From positions 48,935 through 112,934 of the forward strand of contig JANXBI010000063.1 of NCBI GenBank assembly GCA_025060675.1: a stretch of 64,000 nt of DNA, in the 5' to 3' direction. Shown here in pieces: positions 25,052 through 33,322 of this stretch. The notes beneath the pieces were generated by a model. The model was given only the letters and a program-made list of their open reading frames with translations, was not told where the DNA came from and ran no database searches. Within the stretch, counting starts at the first letter, position 1; each line of letters begins with the position of its first letter. The translations under genes were made by a program, and so were the position numbers. The DNA is from Candidatus Caldatribacterium sp. Lineage in GTDB: Bacteria > Atribacterota > Atribacteria > Atribacterales > Caldatribacteriaceae.

Positions 25052-26533
25052 TTGCGGAGAGATATTGTGATTGATATGTCCGAGGTAGAAACACGAGCTG
25101 CGCTCCTTGAAGACGGGAAGGTTGTAGAGTTCTTTTTTGAGCGGGCCTTAGAGTTACGTCTTGCGGGGAACATATACAAAGGTGTTGTAGAGAACGTGCT
25201 TCCGGGAATTCAGTCGGCTTTCGTTAATATTGGCCTCGACAAGAATGCCTTTCTCTTTGTGGGAGATATGCTCCTTGATGAAAAAAGAAAAGACGTACGT
25301 ATTGAGAACCTCGTGCGGGTTGGCGAAGAGATTATCGTTCAAGTAGCTAAAGAACCTATGGGAACGAAGGGTGCTCGTGTTTCCACAAAGATCACCCTTC
25401 CCGGACGGTACGTTGTGTTCATGCCAGGTATGGATGTCGTAGGCGTTTCTCACCGTATCGCTTCTGGCGAAGAGCGGGAGCGGTTGAAGAAGATTGTGGA
25501 GCGTGTACGGCCGAGTGGGTCTGGGGTTATTATTCGAACAGCTGCCGAGGGTAAGAGCGCTGAAGAAATTCGAGAGGATATCGAGTCTCTGGTACGCCTG
25601 TGGGAGCGGATTAAAAAAAAGGCAGAGATAACTGCTGCTCCGGCGCTCCTTTACCAGGAAGCAAGCCTTATCTATGCCCTTGTCCGGGATGTGGTCGATG
25701 AGAGTGTGGAGCATATTTGGATTAACTCCTTCTTTGGGTACCAGAAACTGAAAGACTTCATCGAGTCTGTTGCTCCACACCTTGCTGAACGAGTGTACTT
25801 CTTCGAGAGTCGAGAGAACATCTTTGAGCATTTTGGTCTCCACAAGGAGATTGAAAAGGCTTTGAGTCGGAAGGTCTGGTTACGGAGTGGAGGATACCTC
25901 GTATTTGATCGAACAGAAGCCATGACTGTTATTGATGTCAACACGGGTAAATTCGTGGGGAAAAGGGATCTTCAAGAGACAATCCTCAAGACAAATCTTG
26001 AGGCTGCAGAAGAAATTGCTCGTCAAGTCCGCCTGAGGGACATTGGTGGCATCATCCTCATTGACTTCATTGACATGGAGAAAAAAGAACACCGCCGGCA
26101 GGTTGTCCGAGCTCTCGAGGAATTCCTGAGTCGGGACAGGACACGATGCACGGTCATAGAGATGAGCGAGCTTGGCCTTGTGGAGATGACTAGGAAGCGT
26201 GTTCGGAAGAGCCTTGATTCTCTTCTGCGGGAACCTTGTCCTTTCTGTGAGGGAGAAGGAAGAATTCTTTCTCTTGAGACTATAGCAGTTCATCTCTTGC
26301 GGAAAATTGAAGAAATATTTCGTCACACCACCTCTTCAGTTCTTAGTTTTGTGGTAGGAGAGGAATTAGGGGGATACCTTGCTTCTCAAGGAGAGCGATT
26401 CTTGCAGAACTTGAGGAAGTTGTACGGGAAGGAGATTCTTTGGAAAGTGAGTAAGAGCCTACCACCTCGGAGGTACAACATTGTTGGTGTAGGTGAAGAG
26501 GAAGTTCGAGCACGTTTTGAGGAAATTTCATAG
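25052..26533 (+). CDS. rng: Ribonuclease G/E family endoribonuclease
   Basis: A 493-aa endoribonuclease that cuts single-stranded AU-rich RNA and matures rRNA. S1-like insertion (NIYKGVVENVLPGIQSAFV), RNase-H-like catalytic part with MTVIDVNTGKF and GGIILIDFIDM carrying the metal Asp residues, and the zinc-link motif CPFCEGEGRI. There is no long C-terminal degradosome scaffold, so it is the RNase G-like short form. TTG 25052 is chosen for the GGAGG site 7 bases upstream and because residues RRDIVIDM match the family start. Confidence 0.92.
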   Translation: MRRDIVIDMSEVETRAALLEDGKVVEFFFERALELRLAGNIYKGVVENVLPGIQSAFVNIGLDKNAFLFVGDMLLDEKRKDVRIENLVRVGEEIIVQVAKEPMGTKGARVSTKITLPGRYVVFMPGMDVVGVSHRIASGEERERLKKIVERVRPSGSGVIIRTAAEGKSAEEIREDIESLVRLWERIKKKAEITAAPALLYQEASLIYALVRDVVDESVEHIWINSFFGYQKLKDFIESVAPHLAERVYFFESRENIFEHFGLHKEIEKALSRKVWLRSGGYLVFDRTEAMTVIDVNTGKFVGKRDLQETILKTNLEAAEEIARQVRLRDIGGIILIDFIDMEKKEHRRQVVRALEEFLSRDRTRCTVIEMSELGLVEMTRKRVRKSLDSLLREPCPFCEGEGRILSLETIAVHLLRKIEEIFRHTTSSVLSFVVGEELGGYLASQGERFLQNLRKLYGKEILWKVSKSLPPRRYNIVGVGEEEVRARFEEIS

Positions 26534-26536
26534 CGT

Positions 26537-26565
26537 TTGACGCAAAGGAGTATCTATGGTAAATT
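26537..26565 (+). promoter_or_regulatory. Promoter ahead of rplU
   Basis: -35 TTGACG (26537-26542), 17-base spacer, -10 TAAATT (26560-26565), followed by a short leader with GGGGAGGTG before rplU. It would let L21-L27-ObgE and downstream genes be made independently of RNase G. Confidence 0.55.
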
Positions 26566-26593
26566 ACCGTCCGATTCGGGGAGGTGAAATTGT

Positions 26594-26917
26594 ATGTTCG
26601 CCATAATTGAAGCTGCTGGAAAGCAGTATGGAGTAACGGAAGGATCTCTTCTTAGGGTTGATTGTGCCCTTGCTTCGGCTAACGAGGAGGTTGTTTTCAA
26701 TCGAGTACTTCTTGCTCGGAAAGAGGGAGCAATTCTGGTTGGTAAGCCGTACCTTGATGGAGCAAAGGTTACAGGTCGTGTGGTGAGTGTAGGACGTTCC
26801 CGTAAGATCATCGTTTTCAAATACAAACCAAAGGTCAATTACCGTCGGAAGAGAGGACACCGTCAGCCGATGACTGTAGTGCGGATTGAGAAAATTGAGG
26901 TACCGGAGGTGTCATAA
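26594..26917 (+). CDS. rplU: 50S ribosomal protein L21
   Basis: A 107-aa ribosomal protein starting MFAIIEAAGKQY and ending with the RRKRGHRQPMT rRNA-binding stretch. Full length for the family. It begins 60 bases after rng and is followed after 2 bases by rpmA. Confidence 0.97.
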   Translation: MFAIIEAAGKQYGVTEGSLLRVDCALASANEEVVFNRVLLARKEGAILVGKPYLDGAKVTGRVVSVGRSRKIIVFKYKPKVNYRRKRGHRQPMTVVRIEKIEVPEVS

Positions 26918-26919
26918 TT

Positions 26920-27180
26920 ATGGCGCATAAGAAGAGTGGTGGGAGTGCAAGGAACGGAAGAGACAGTAATCCGAAATATCTGGGGGTCAAGGCTTACGGG
27001 GGACAGTTTGTTCGTGCAGGGAGTATCATCGTTCGGCAGCGAGGAACCCGGATTAAGCCAGGAACAAACGTAGGAGTAGGTCGTGACTATACTCTCTTCG
27101 CCCTTAAGGATGGATACGTTGTTTTTGAAACAAGAGGAAATCGGAAGCGAGTTTCCGTTCTTCCTCAGGTTCCCGCATGA
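26920..27180 (+). CDS. rpmA: 50S ribosomal protein L27
   Basis: An 86-aa ribosomal protein whose N-terminus reaches the peptidyl-transferase centre. The sequence starts directly AHKKSGGSARNGRDS after Met, so there is no cleavable N-terminal extension of the Firmicutes type, and no Prp protease gene separates rplU and rpmA. It overlaps obgE by 4 bases. Confidence 0.97.
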   Translation: MAHKKSGGSARNGRDSNPKYLGVKAYGGQFVRAGSIIVRQRGTRIKPGTNVGVGRDYTLFALKDGYVVFETRGNRKRVSVLPQVPA

Positions 27181-28460
27181 CTGGATTTGTAGATCGAGCT
27201 TTTATTGAGGTTCGAGGAGGTCGGGGAGGAGACGGGGCGGTTCATTTTCGTCGAGAGAAATACGTCCCTAAAGGTGGTCCTGACGGGGGCGATGGGGGGG
27301 ATGGCGGCAGCGTTTTTTTGCGAGCTACTGCGCGGAAGAAAACCCTTTACGACGTGACTTTACAATCTGTCTATCAAGCGCCCCATGGGGAACCTGGAAG
27401 GGGGAAAAAGCAACACGGTGCGAAGGGGAAAGATGTCATCATCGAGGTTCCTATAGGGACTCAGGTTGTTGATGCAGAGAGTGGTGAACTCCTTGCTGAC
27501 CTCGTGGTGGATGGTATGGAGGTGCTAGTAGCCCGAGGTGGACGGGGAGGGAAAGGCAATGCCTCCTTTGCTACTGCGACGAATCGTGCTCCCCGCTTTG
27601 CTTTGCGAGGTGAGGAGGGAGAACGTCGTAAGCTTCGCCTTGAGCTTAAGCTTATTGCTGACGTGGGATTAGCAGGTCTTCCAAATGCAGGTAAATCAAC
27701 TCTCCTTTCAGTAGTCAGTGATGCAAAACCCCGTATCGCTCCGTATCCTTTCTCGACAACACATCCTACCTTAGGAGTGGTGCGGCATTGTGATACATCT
27801 TTTGTTATGGTGGATATTCCTGGCATTATCGAAGGAGCAAGTCAAGGAGCGGGGTTGGGTCTTGAGTTCCTCCGGCACGTCGAGCGAGTAAGGCTTATTC
27901 TTTGTCTTGTTGATATGGCTTCCCCCTACTCAGGGGATCCCTGGAAGGACTTCTGGATCCTTCGCCAAGAATTTGCTCAGTATAGTCCCACACTCCTTTC
28001 CAAGCCCTTCCTCGTTGTAGGGACGAAATTAGATCTTCCCGAGGCCCGAGAGAATTGGGCATCTTTCACTCAAAGGCTCCTTCAGGAAGGAATTGAAGGG
28101 ATAGGAATTTCGGCAGTGACTCGCCTTGGTGTCACTGAGCTCCTGAACGTAGTAGTAGAAAAGCTCAGAGTTCTTGAGGAAAAAATCAGCATTCCAAGTT
28201 GCCTACAAGAATCGGTAGCGAGAAATAGGTCTTCTTCTCCTCGGGTGTATCGTTTTGCTTCCCAGTTTCTTGAACAACTTCTTCAGGAACATCCCCCTGA
28301 AAAGAATGGAGAGGAACTCAACAAAGAACTCGAGAGAGTCGGATTTTTTCGGTACTTTGAGGTTATACCTCCCCAGAGTACCATTGAGATTGGTGCGTAT
28401 CGATTCGTTTGGACGGGGAAAACTCTCATGTTCTTGGGATGGACAGAAGAACATTCATAA
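27177..28460 (+). CDS. obgE: GTPase ObgE/CgtA
   Basis: A 427-aa ribosome-assembly GTPase acting on the 50S subunit. Glycine-rich Obg fold (1-158; GGRGGDGAVHFRRE), G domain with GLPNAGKSTLL near 167, DIPGIIEGA and GTKLDLP, and a C-terminal OCT domain (about 350-427). Typical order and length. The start is coupled to the rpmA stop. Confidence 0.96.
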   Translation: MTGFVDRAFIEVRGGRGGDGAVHFRREKYVPKGGPDGGDGGDGGSVFLRATARKKTLYDVTLQSVYQAPHGEPGRGKKQHGAKGKDVIIEVPIGTQVVDAESGELLADLVVDGMEVLVARGGRGGKGNASFATATNRAPRFALRGEEGERRKLRLELKLIADVGLAGLPNAGKSTLLSVVSDAKPRIAPYPFSTTHPTLGVVRHCDTSFVMVDIPGIIEGASQGAGLGLEFLRHVERVRLILCLVDMASPYSGDPWKDFWILRQEFAQYSPTLLSKPFLVVGTKLDLPEARENWASFTQRLLQEGIEGIGISAVTRLGVTELLNVVVEKLRVLEEKISIPSCLQESVARNRSSSPRVYRFASQFLEQLLQEHPPEKNGEELNKELERVGFFRYFEVIPPQSTIEIGAYRFVWTGKTLMFLGWTEEHS

Positions 28461-29575
28461 AGAATGCTCGTCGTCTTGTCGTCAAAGTCGGAACGTCGTT
28501 GCTCGTTGAGGGATTATCGCTTTCTCCTCAACGATTACGGTCTCTTGCCGCAAATCTCGTTGCTGTACGGCAAGAGGGAAAGGAAGTTGTTCTCGTTTCT
28601 TCGGGCGCTGTAGCGTGTGGCATGAGTACTCTTGGGGTTACGAAGAGACGACATGATATCCCTTTCAAGCAGGCTATGGCAGCGATCGGGCAGAGCATCC
28701 TTATGCAACAGTATTGCTCTGTCTTTTCTGAGCTTGGAGTACGGGTAGCACAGATTCTTTTAGCTCCTGAGGATGTGCACAATCGCTCGAAGTATTTGAA
28801 TGCTCGGAATACTTTCGAAGCCCTCTTGAAACTTGGAGTGCTCCCCATTGTGAACGAAAACGATACTGTTGCTGTCGAGGAGATTAAATTCGGCGATAAC
28901 GATCGACTTTCAGCTCTTGTTGCCTCTATCATTGGTGCTGATCTTCTCATAATTCTCTCGGACGTCGCTGGGCTTTACAGCGGTGACCCTCGTTATACCC
29001 CAGATGCAAAGCTCATCTCAGAGGTTCAAGTCATCGATGCCGAGGTAGAGCGCATGGCAGGGGATAAAGGGAGTGCTCTTGCCACTGGAGGGATGCGGAG
29101 TAAAATCTTGGCGGCGAAAATTGCCACCCTTTCTGGCATTGGGGTGGTGATAGCTTCAGGGAAGGATTTTGGGGTTATACCGCGCCTTCTCGCTGGTGAA
29201 AGTTTAGGGACGTTTTTTCACCCTGCAGAACGTTTCCTCAGAGGAAAGAAGCGATGGATTGCTTTTGGCATGATCCCGCAGGGTGCAATCAAAATTGATG
29301 ACGGAGCGAAAAGAGCCCTTTTTGAAGGTAAAAGTCTTCTTCCTGCGGGAATTGTGGACCTTTCGGGTCACTTCGATGCAGGGGATTGTGTGGAAATACG
29401 AGATACGAGTGATGTACTCATCGGGAGGGGAATAGTGAATTATTCTTCCGAGGAACTCAGAAAGATCCGAGGATTGCGGAGTACGGCGATTGAGAAGGTT
29501 CTCGGCCATCGAGAATGGAGTGAGGAGGTTATTCACGCAGACGACGTTGTGCTATTTGGGGGGATGGAAAAATGA
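28439..29575 (+). CDS. proB: Glutamate 5-kinase
   Basis: A 378-aa enzyme phosphorylating glutamate as the first step of proline synthesis. Amino-acid kinase domain (LVVKVGTSLL, VSSGAVACGM, NENDTVAVEEIKFGDNDRLSA) and C-terminal PUA domain (about 285-365). ATG 28439 is chosen because the RRLVVKVGTS start then falls at the usual distance; the gene overlaps obgE by 22 bases. The proA gene follows with a 4-base overlap. Confidence 0.95.
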   Translation: MDRRTFIKNARRLVVKVGTSLLVEGLSLSPQRLRSLAANLVAVRQEGKEVVLVSSGAVACGMSTLGVTKRRHDIPFKQAMAAIGQSILMQQYCSVFSELGVRVAQILLAPEDVHNRSKYLNARNTFEALLKLGVLPIVNENDTVAVEEIKFGDNDRLSALVASIIGADLLIILSDVAGLYSGDPRYTPDAKLISEVQVIDAEVERMAGDKGSALATGGMRSKILAAKIATLSGIGVVIASGKDFGVIPRLLAGESLGTFFHPAERFLRGKKRWIAFGMIPQGAIKIDDGAKRALFEGKSLLPAGIVDLSGHFDAGDCVEIRDTSDVLIGRGIVNYSSEELRKIRGLRSTAIEKVLGHREWSEEVIHADDVVLFGGMEK

Positions 29576-30822
29576 AAGAGGCCATCCAAGATGTTGCTCG
29601 AAGAGCGAAGGAAGCTTCGCCGATTCTTGCTTGTCTCTCTTCTGCGCAGAAAAACGCTTTTCTCCTGTGTCTTGCGGATAAGCTCATAGAGAAGAAACAG
29701 CGTATTCTTGAAGCTAACCTTCAGGATCTGGAAAAAGCCAAGGCATCCTCTATGAAACAGTCGCTCCTTGACCGTTTAGCGTTGAATGAAAAGCGTATCA
29801 TGGACATGGCTTTGGGGCTTCGGAACATTGCTGCTTTGCCTGACCCAGTCGGAGAGGTCATCGATGGCACAAGGCGACCTAATGGGCTTTTAGTCACGAG
29901 AGTACGCGTTCCTCTGGGTGTCGTGGCTGTCATCTACGAGGCCAGGCCTAATGTGACCATTGACAGTGTGGGATTATGCGTAAAGGCGGGGAATGCTGTT
30001 GTCCTTCGGGGAAGCAGTTCTGCGCTCTCTTCCAACCGGGCTTTAGTGGAAGTTGTGCACGAGGCTCTCCGTGAGTGCTCGCTGCCCGAAAATTGCGTTG
30101 GGCTTGTAGAGAGTGAAAGCCATGAGGATGTGAAGTTTCTTCTCTCTCTCCGAGAGTACATAGATGTAGTTATTCCTCGGGGAGGAGCTGATCTCATTCG
30201 TACAGTTGTCGAAAACGCCCGTGTTCCGGTCATTGAAACGGGGGTTGGCAACTGTCACGTGTATGTTGATGCGACTGCGGACCTTGATATGGCGGAGAAA
30301 ATCGTTGTGAACGCCAAAACACAGCGTCCGAGTGTTTGCAATGCTTGCGAAACGCTTCTTGTTCACGAGCACATTGCTCCAGAGTTTCTTCCTCGTATTG
30401 TTTCGGCGCTTAAGGCAAAGGGTGTTGAGATACGGGGATGCGAGAGGACAAGGCAAATTGTGCCCGAAGTCGTGCCAGCTTGCGAGGATGACTGGTACGC
30501 AGAATATCTTGATCTCATTATCGCAGTTCGCGTCGTGGAGAGCCTTGAAGCAGCCATTCATCACATTAATAAATATGGCTCGCATCACTCTGATGCCATT
30601 GTGACCTCTAACTATGCCCATGCCATGGAGTTTGTCACCAAAGTTGACTCGGCGGCAGTGTTTATCAATGCTTCTACTCGATTCACTGACGGTGGAGAAT
30701 TCGGAATGGGAGCAGAGATTGGTATTAGTACCCAAAAACTTCATGCTCGTGGACCGATGGGCCTGCGAGAACTTACAACCTGGAAATTTGTTGTATATGG
30801 TTCTGGACAGATTCGAGAATGA
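29572..30822 (+). CDS. proA: Gamma-glutamyl phosphate reductase
   Basis: A 416-aa NADPH-dependent reductase forming glutamate semialdehyde, the second proline step. Signatures: VIYEARPNVTIDS, RGSSSALSSNRA, VETGVGNCHVYVD, and the catalytic-Cys stretch QRPSVCNACETLLV near 248; C-terminal FTDGGEFGMGAEIGIST. proC is not in the window. Confidence 0.96.
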   Translation: MKEAIQDVARRAKEASPILACLSSAQKNAFLLCLADKLIEKKQRILEANLQDLEKAKASSMKQSLLDRLALNEKRIMDMALGLRNIAALPDPVGEVIDGTRRPNGLLVTRVRVPLGVVAVIYEARPNVTIDSVGLCVKAGNAVVLRGSSSALSSNRALVEVVHEALRECSLPENCVGLVESESHEDVKFLLSLREYIDVVIPRGGADLIRTVVENARVPVIETGVGNCHVYVDATADLDMAEKIVVNAKTQRPSVCNACETLLVHEHIAPEFLPRIVSALKAKGVEIRGCERTRQIVPEVVPACEDDWYAEYLDLIIAVRVVESLEAAIHHINKYGSHHSDAIVTSNYAHAMEFVTKVDSAAVFINASTRFTDGGEFGMGAEIGISTQKLHARGPMGLRELTTWKFVVYGSGQIRE

Positions 30823-31424
30823 TGGGGGTGGAAGCGTTGCCCAAAAAGGGCATCATGGGAGGAACATTTGATCCAATTCACTATGGGCATCTCGTAACTG
30901 CTGAAGAGGTACGGGATTATTTTGGGCTTGAAGAAGTTGTTTTCGTTCCTTCTGGACGACCACCCCACAAGATTGGCCAAAAAATTACCGACCCAGAACA
31001 CAGATACCTTATGGTTGTACTTGCAACTATCACGAACCCCTACTTTAGTGTTTCCCGCGTGGAGATCGAGCGTCCAGGGCCATCATACTCTATTGACACT
31101 GTACGGTACTTTAAATCCTTGTGGGGTGAGGACACGGAGATTTATTTCATCACTGGAGCTGATGCCTTTGCTCAGATTTCGACCTGGAATAACCCGGAGG
31201 AACTCCTTCGTCTCTGTACCTTTGTTGCTGCTTCCCGTCCTGGGTATCGTCTGCAGCAGCTTGAAGAACCGTTTAAAGATCGGGTGAAAATTATCGAGGT
31301 TTCGGCCCTGGCTATCTCCTCTTCGGAAATACGTCGGAGGGTAAAGCGAGGGGAATCCATCAAGTACCTTCTCCCGGAGGCGGTGGAGAATTATATTTAC
31401 AAGAACCGACTCTATCGTGACTGA
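30819..31424 (+). CDS. nadD: Nicotinate-nucleotide adenylyltransferase
   Basis: A 201-aa enzyme making deamido-NAD from nicotinate mononucleotide. Nucleotidyltransferase motif MGGTFDPIHYGHL and the C-terminal SSSEIRRRVKRGESIKYLLP motif are complete. ATG 30819 overlaps the proA stop. It forms the common nadD-yqeK-LCP-rsfS run. Confidence 0.95.
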   Translation: MMGVEALPKKGIMGGTFDPIHYGHLVTAEEVRDYFGLEEVVFVPSGRPPHKIGQKITDPEHRYLMVVLATITNPYFSVSRVEIERPGPSYSIDTVRYFKSLWGEDTEIYFITGADAFAQISTWNNPEELLRLCTFVAASRPGYRLQQLEEPFKDRVKIIEVSALAISSSEIRRRVKRGESIKYLLPEAVENYIYKNRLYRD

Positions 31425-31989
31425 GAAGAAACTCATGGAGTTTCTGGAAAAGTTTCTCTCCCCTTCTCGGGTAGCCCATTCGCTGCGAGTAGCAAGGGAA
31501 GCGGAGCATTTTGCAAAGATCTATGGAGAGGATGCGCATCGAGCGTACATTGCGGGTCTTCTCCACGATTGTGCTCGGGATCTGCCAGTAGAAACTCTTC
31601 TTGAACTTCTGCCTCCATACCTGCAACAAGAAGTCATAATTCCTGAAGTCCTCCATGCACTTGTAGGACCAGAGCTTCTCGAGAGAGAACTTGGTTTCCG
31701 GGATTTCCGGATTCTGCGGGCGATTCGTTGGCACGCTACTGGTTGTGAGCAAATGACTACATTCGATAAGGTGATTTTTGTGGCTGACATTGCCGAACCG
31801 GGTCGAGAGTTCTGTGAAGCCGAGAGTATTCGGAAAGTTGCCTTAAAGGATCTTCAAGAGGGGTACGTTCTGGCACTTCGAGCGAAAATGAAGTACCTCC
31901 TTGCGACATGTGGGGTTATTCATCCAGAGAGCCTGCGATCGTGGAACAAGGAAGTGCAGCTCTTGACTAAAGGAAGGAGTTTCTCATGA
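31417..31989 (+). CDS. yqeK: YqeK-type HD phosphohydrolase
   Basis: A 190-aa HD-domain protein following nadD, matching YqeK, a hydrolase of symmetric dinucleoside tetraphosphates (Ap4A). Motifs: HSLRVAREAEHFAK, AGLLHDCARDL and RWHATG, then VFVADIAEPGR. Start GTG 31417 overlaps nadD by 8 bases. Confidence 0.92.
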   Translation: MTEKKLMEFLEKFLSPSRVAHSLRVAREAEHFAKIYGEDAHRAYIAGLLHDCARDLPVETLLELLPPYLQQEVIIPEVLHALVGPELLERELGFRDFRILRAIRWHATGCEQMTTFDKVIFVADIAEPGREFCEAESIRKVALKDLQEGYVLALRAKMKYLLATCGVIHPESLRSWNKEVQLLTKGRSFS

Positions 31990-32909
31990 AACGGGGCTGG
32001 AAAGTTTTTTATCTTATCCTTGGTTTCCTTATCGGTTTTGCTATCCTCTTCGCCTTACTCCTTTTTGGTTTCGAAACCCCTTTTCGATGGACTGTTGTCA
32101 AAAGGGTTATGGGATACGCAATCCCAGAGAACACCTGTATCCTTGTTGTAGGACAGGATAGCATCAAACCCCTTCGGAGTGACACTATTATTCTCGTGTT
32201 CATCAATACCGAATCAAGAGAGATACTTCTTTTTTCTGTCCCTCGAGATTCGCGAATGCTTATTCCAGGAGTTGGTTATGATAAAGCGAACCATGCTTAT
32301 GCCCGGGGAGGGATAGAGCTTTTGAAGGCAACCCTTGAGGACAACCTGCACATAGAAATTCCTTACTTTGTAGAAGTGAATTACGAAGCTTTTGAGCGGG
32401 TTGTTGATGCTTTGGGCGGAGTAGAAATCGAAGTCGAGAAGCCAATGTATTACGTTGATAGAGCGCAAGGACTTACCATTAACCTTAAACCAGGAAGGCG
32501 GGTGTTGAATGGGAAAGAAGCTCTGCAGTACGTTCGGTTCCGTCACGATCCTTTAGGGGACATTGGGAGAATCAAGCGGCAACAGGTTTTCCTGCAGGCG
32601 TTGCTTGCTAAAGTTCAGGATCCAAGTGTACTTGCCCATCTCCCCTCTCTGCTTGAGAGCTTGAAAACCGCTTTGCATACGAATATCCCGCTTGAGAAGA
32701 TTCTTCAGCTTGCCCTTTGGTTTAAAGGACTTGAGGAGAAGCAGGTGAGTATGGATATCCTTCCTGGAGAACCTGTGTATCTTAATGGATTGAGTTTTTG
32801 GGGACCTCAACTTGAGGTGGCCCGGGAGAGAATCCAGGGGTTTTTCGCCAAGGGGAGAGAGACGCATGAGGATTCAGGAAGTCATTCGCAAAGCCAAAGA
32901 GGCTATTGA
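31986..32909 (+). CDS. LytR-CpsA-Psr (LCP) family cell-wall glycopolymer ligase
   Basis: A 307-aa membrane-anchored protein. One N-terminal helix (about 7-27) and an extracellular LCP domain with the conserved SDTIILV, SVPRDSRM, KANHAYARGG and YVRFRHDPLGDIGRIKRQQ motifs (Arg and Asp of the pyrophosphate site). The family transfers undecaprenyl-linked glycopolymers to peptidoglycan. The last 44 bases overlap rsfS. Confidence 0.93.
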   Translation: MKRGWKVFYLILGFLIGFAILFALLLFGFETPFRWTVVKRVMGYAIPENTCILVVGQDSIKPLRSDTIILVFINTESREILLFSVPRDSRMLIPGVGYDKANHAYARGGIELLKATLEDNLHIEIPYFVEVNYEAFERVVDALGGVEIEVEKPMYYVDRAQGLTINLKPGRRVLNGKEALQYVRFRHDPLGDIGRIKRQQVFLQALLAKVQDPSVLAHLPSLLESLKTALHTNIPLEKILQLALWFKGLEEKQVSMDILPGEPVYLNGLSFWGPQLEVARERIQGFFAKGRETHEDSGSHSQSQRGY

Positions 32910-33240
32910 AAAGAAAAAAGCTTTTGATGTAACTGTATTGGATCTGCGGGGTCTTTTTCCATTCTCGGACTACTGGGTTCTCTGTAGCGGTTCTTCACCG
33001 CTACAAACAAAAGCGGTTGCTGAGGAAATTCTTAAGGTGCTCGAAGAGATGGGACTCCGTCCTTTCCACGTGGAAGGTGAGGATACTGGGGAATGGATTC
33101 TCATCGATTATGGCGATGTGATCGTGCATGTATTTCGCCAAGAGGAACGGGAATTCTATAACCTTGAGAAGCTCTGGCAAAGAGCTCGAGTTGTGTACTC
33201 TGAACGCGATGGTCTTGACCTCCTTGACGAAATTGATTGA
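32866..33240 (+). CDS. rsfS: Ribosomal silencing factor RsfS
   Basis: A 124-aa protein that binds L14 and blocks subunit joining under starvation. Signatures: DVTVLDLRGLFPFSDYWVLCSG and EGEDTGEWILIDYGDVIVHVF. ATG 32866 is preceded by GGGGAGAGAG and lies inside the LCP gene; the longer frame lacks a ribosome site. Confidence 0.95.
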   Translation: MRIQEVIRKAKEAIEKKKAFDVTVLDLRGLFPFSDYWVLCSGSSPLQTKAVAEEILKVLEEMGLRPFHVEGEDTGEWILIDYGDVIVHVFRQEEREFYNLEKLWQRARVVYSERDGLDLLDEID

Positions 33241-33265
33241 CTTTCCCCAAGAGGTGTGTTACCTT
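33237..33265 (+). promoter_or_regulatory. Candidate promoter of metK-ahcY
   Basis: -35 TTGACT (33237-33242) overlapping the rsfS stop, 17-base spacer, -10-like TACCTT (33260-33265), a weak match. Transcription from here would begin inside the hairpin described next, which weakens the assignment. Confidence 0.3.
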
Positions 33266-33294
33266 AACTCCTTGATTTTGTCAGGGAGGTAAGG
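33262..33294 (+). promoter_or_regulatory. Strong hairpin in the metK leader, candidate regulatory RNA
   Basis: Bases 33262-33275 pair with 33281-33294 (14 positions with one A.G mismatch and one T.G wobble) around the loop TTTTG. The 3' arm contains GGGAGG, placed 6 bases before an in-frame ATG at 33296, so folding would hide that ribosome site. The second site AAGGAGGT before ATG 33323 stays free. There is no T-run, so it is not a standard terminator, and the leader is too short for SAM-I. Confidence 0.55.
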
Positions 33295-33322
33295 AATGTG
33301 CAAGAGGAAAGGAGGTAACGTA

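Noticed and set aside
33241..33322. SAM-I riboswitch before metK
   Set aside because: The leader of about 80 bases is too short and the observed single hairpin does not match a four-way junction.
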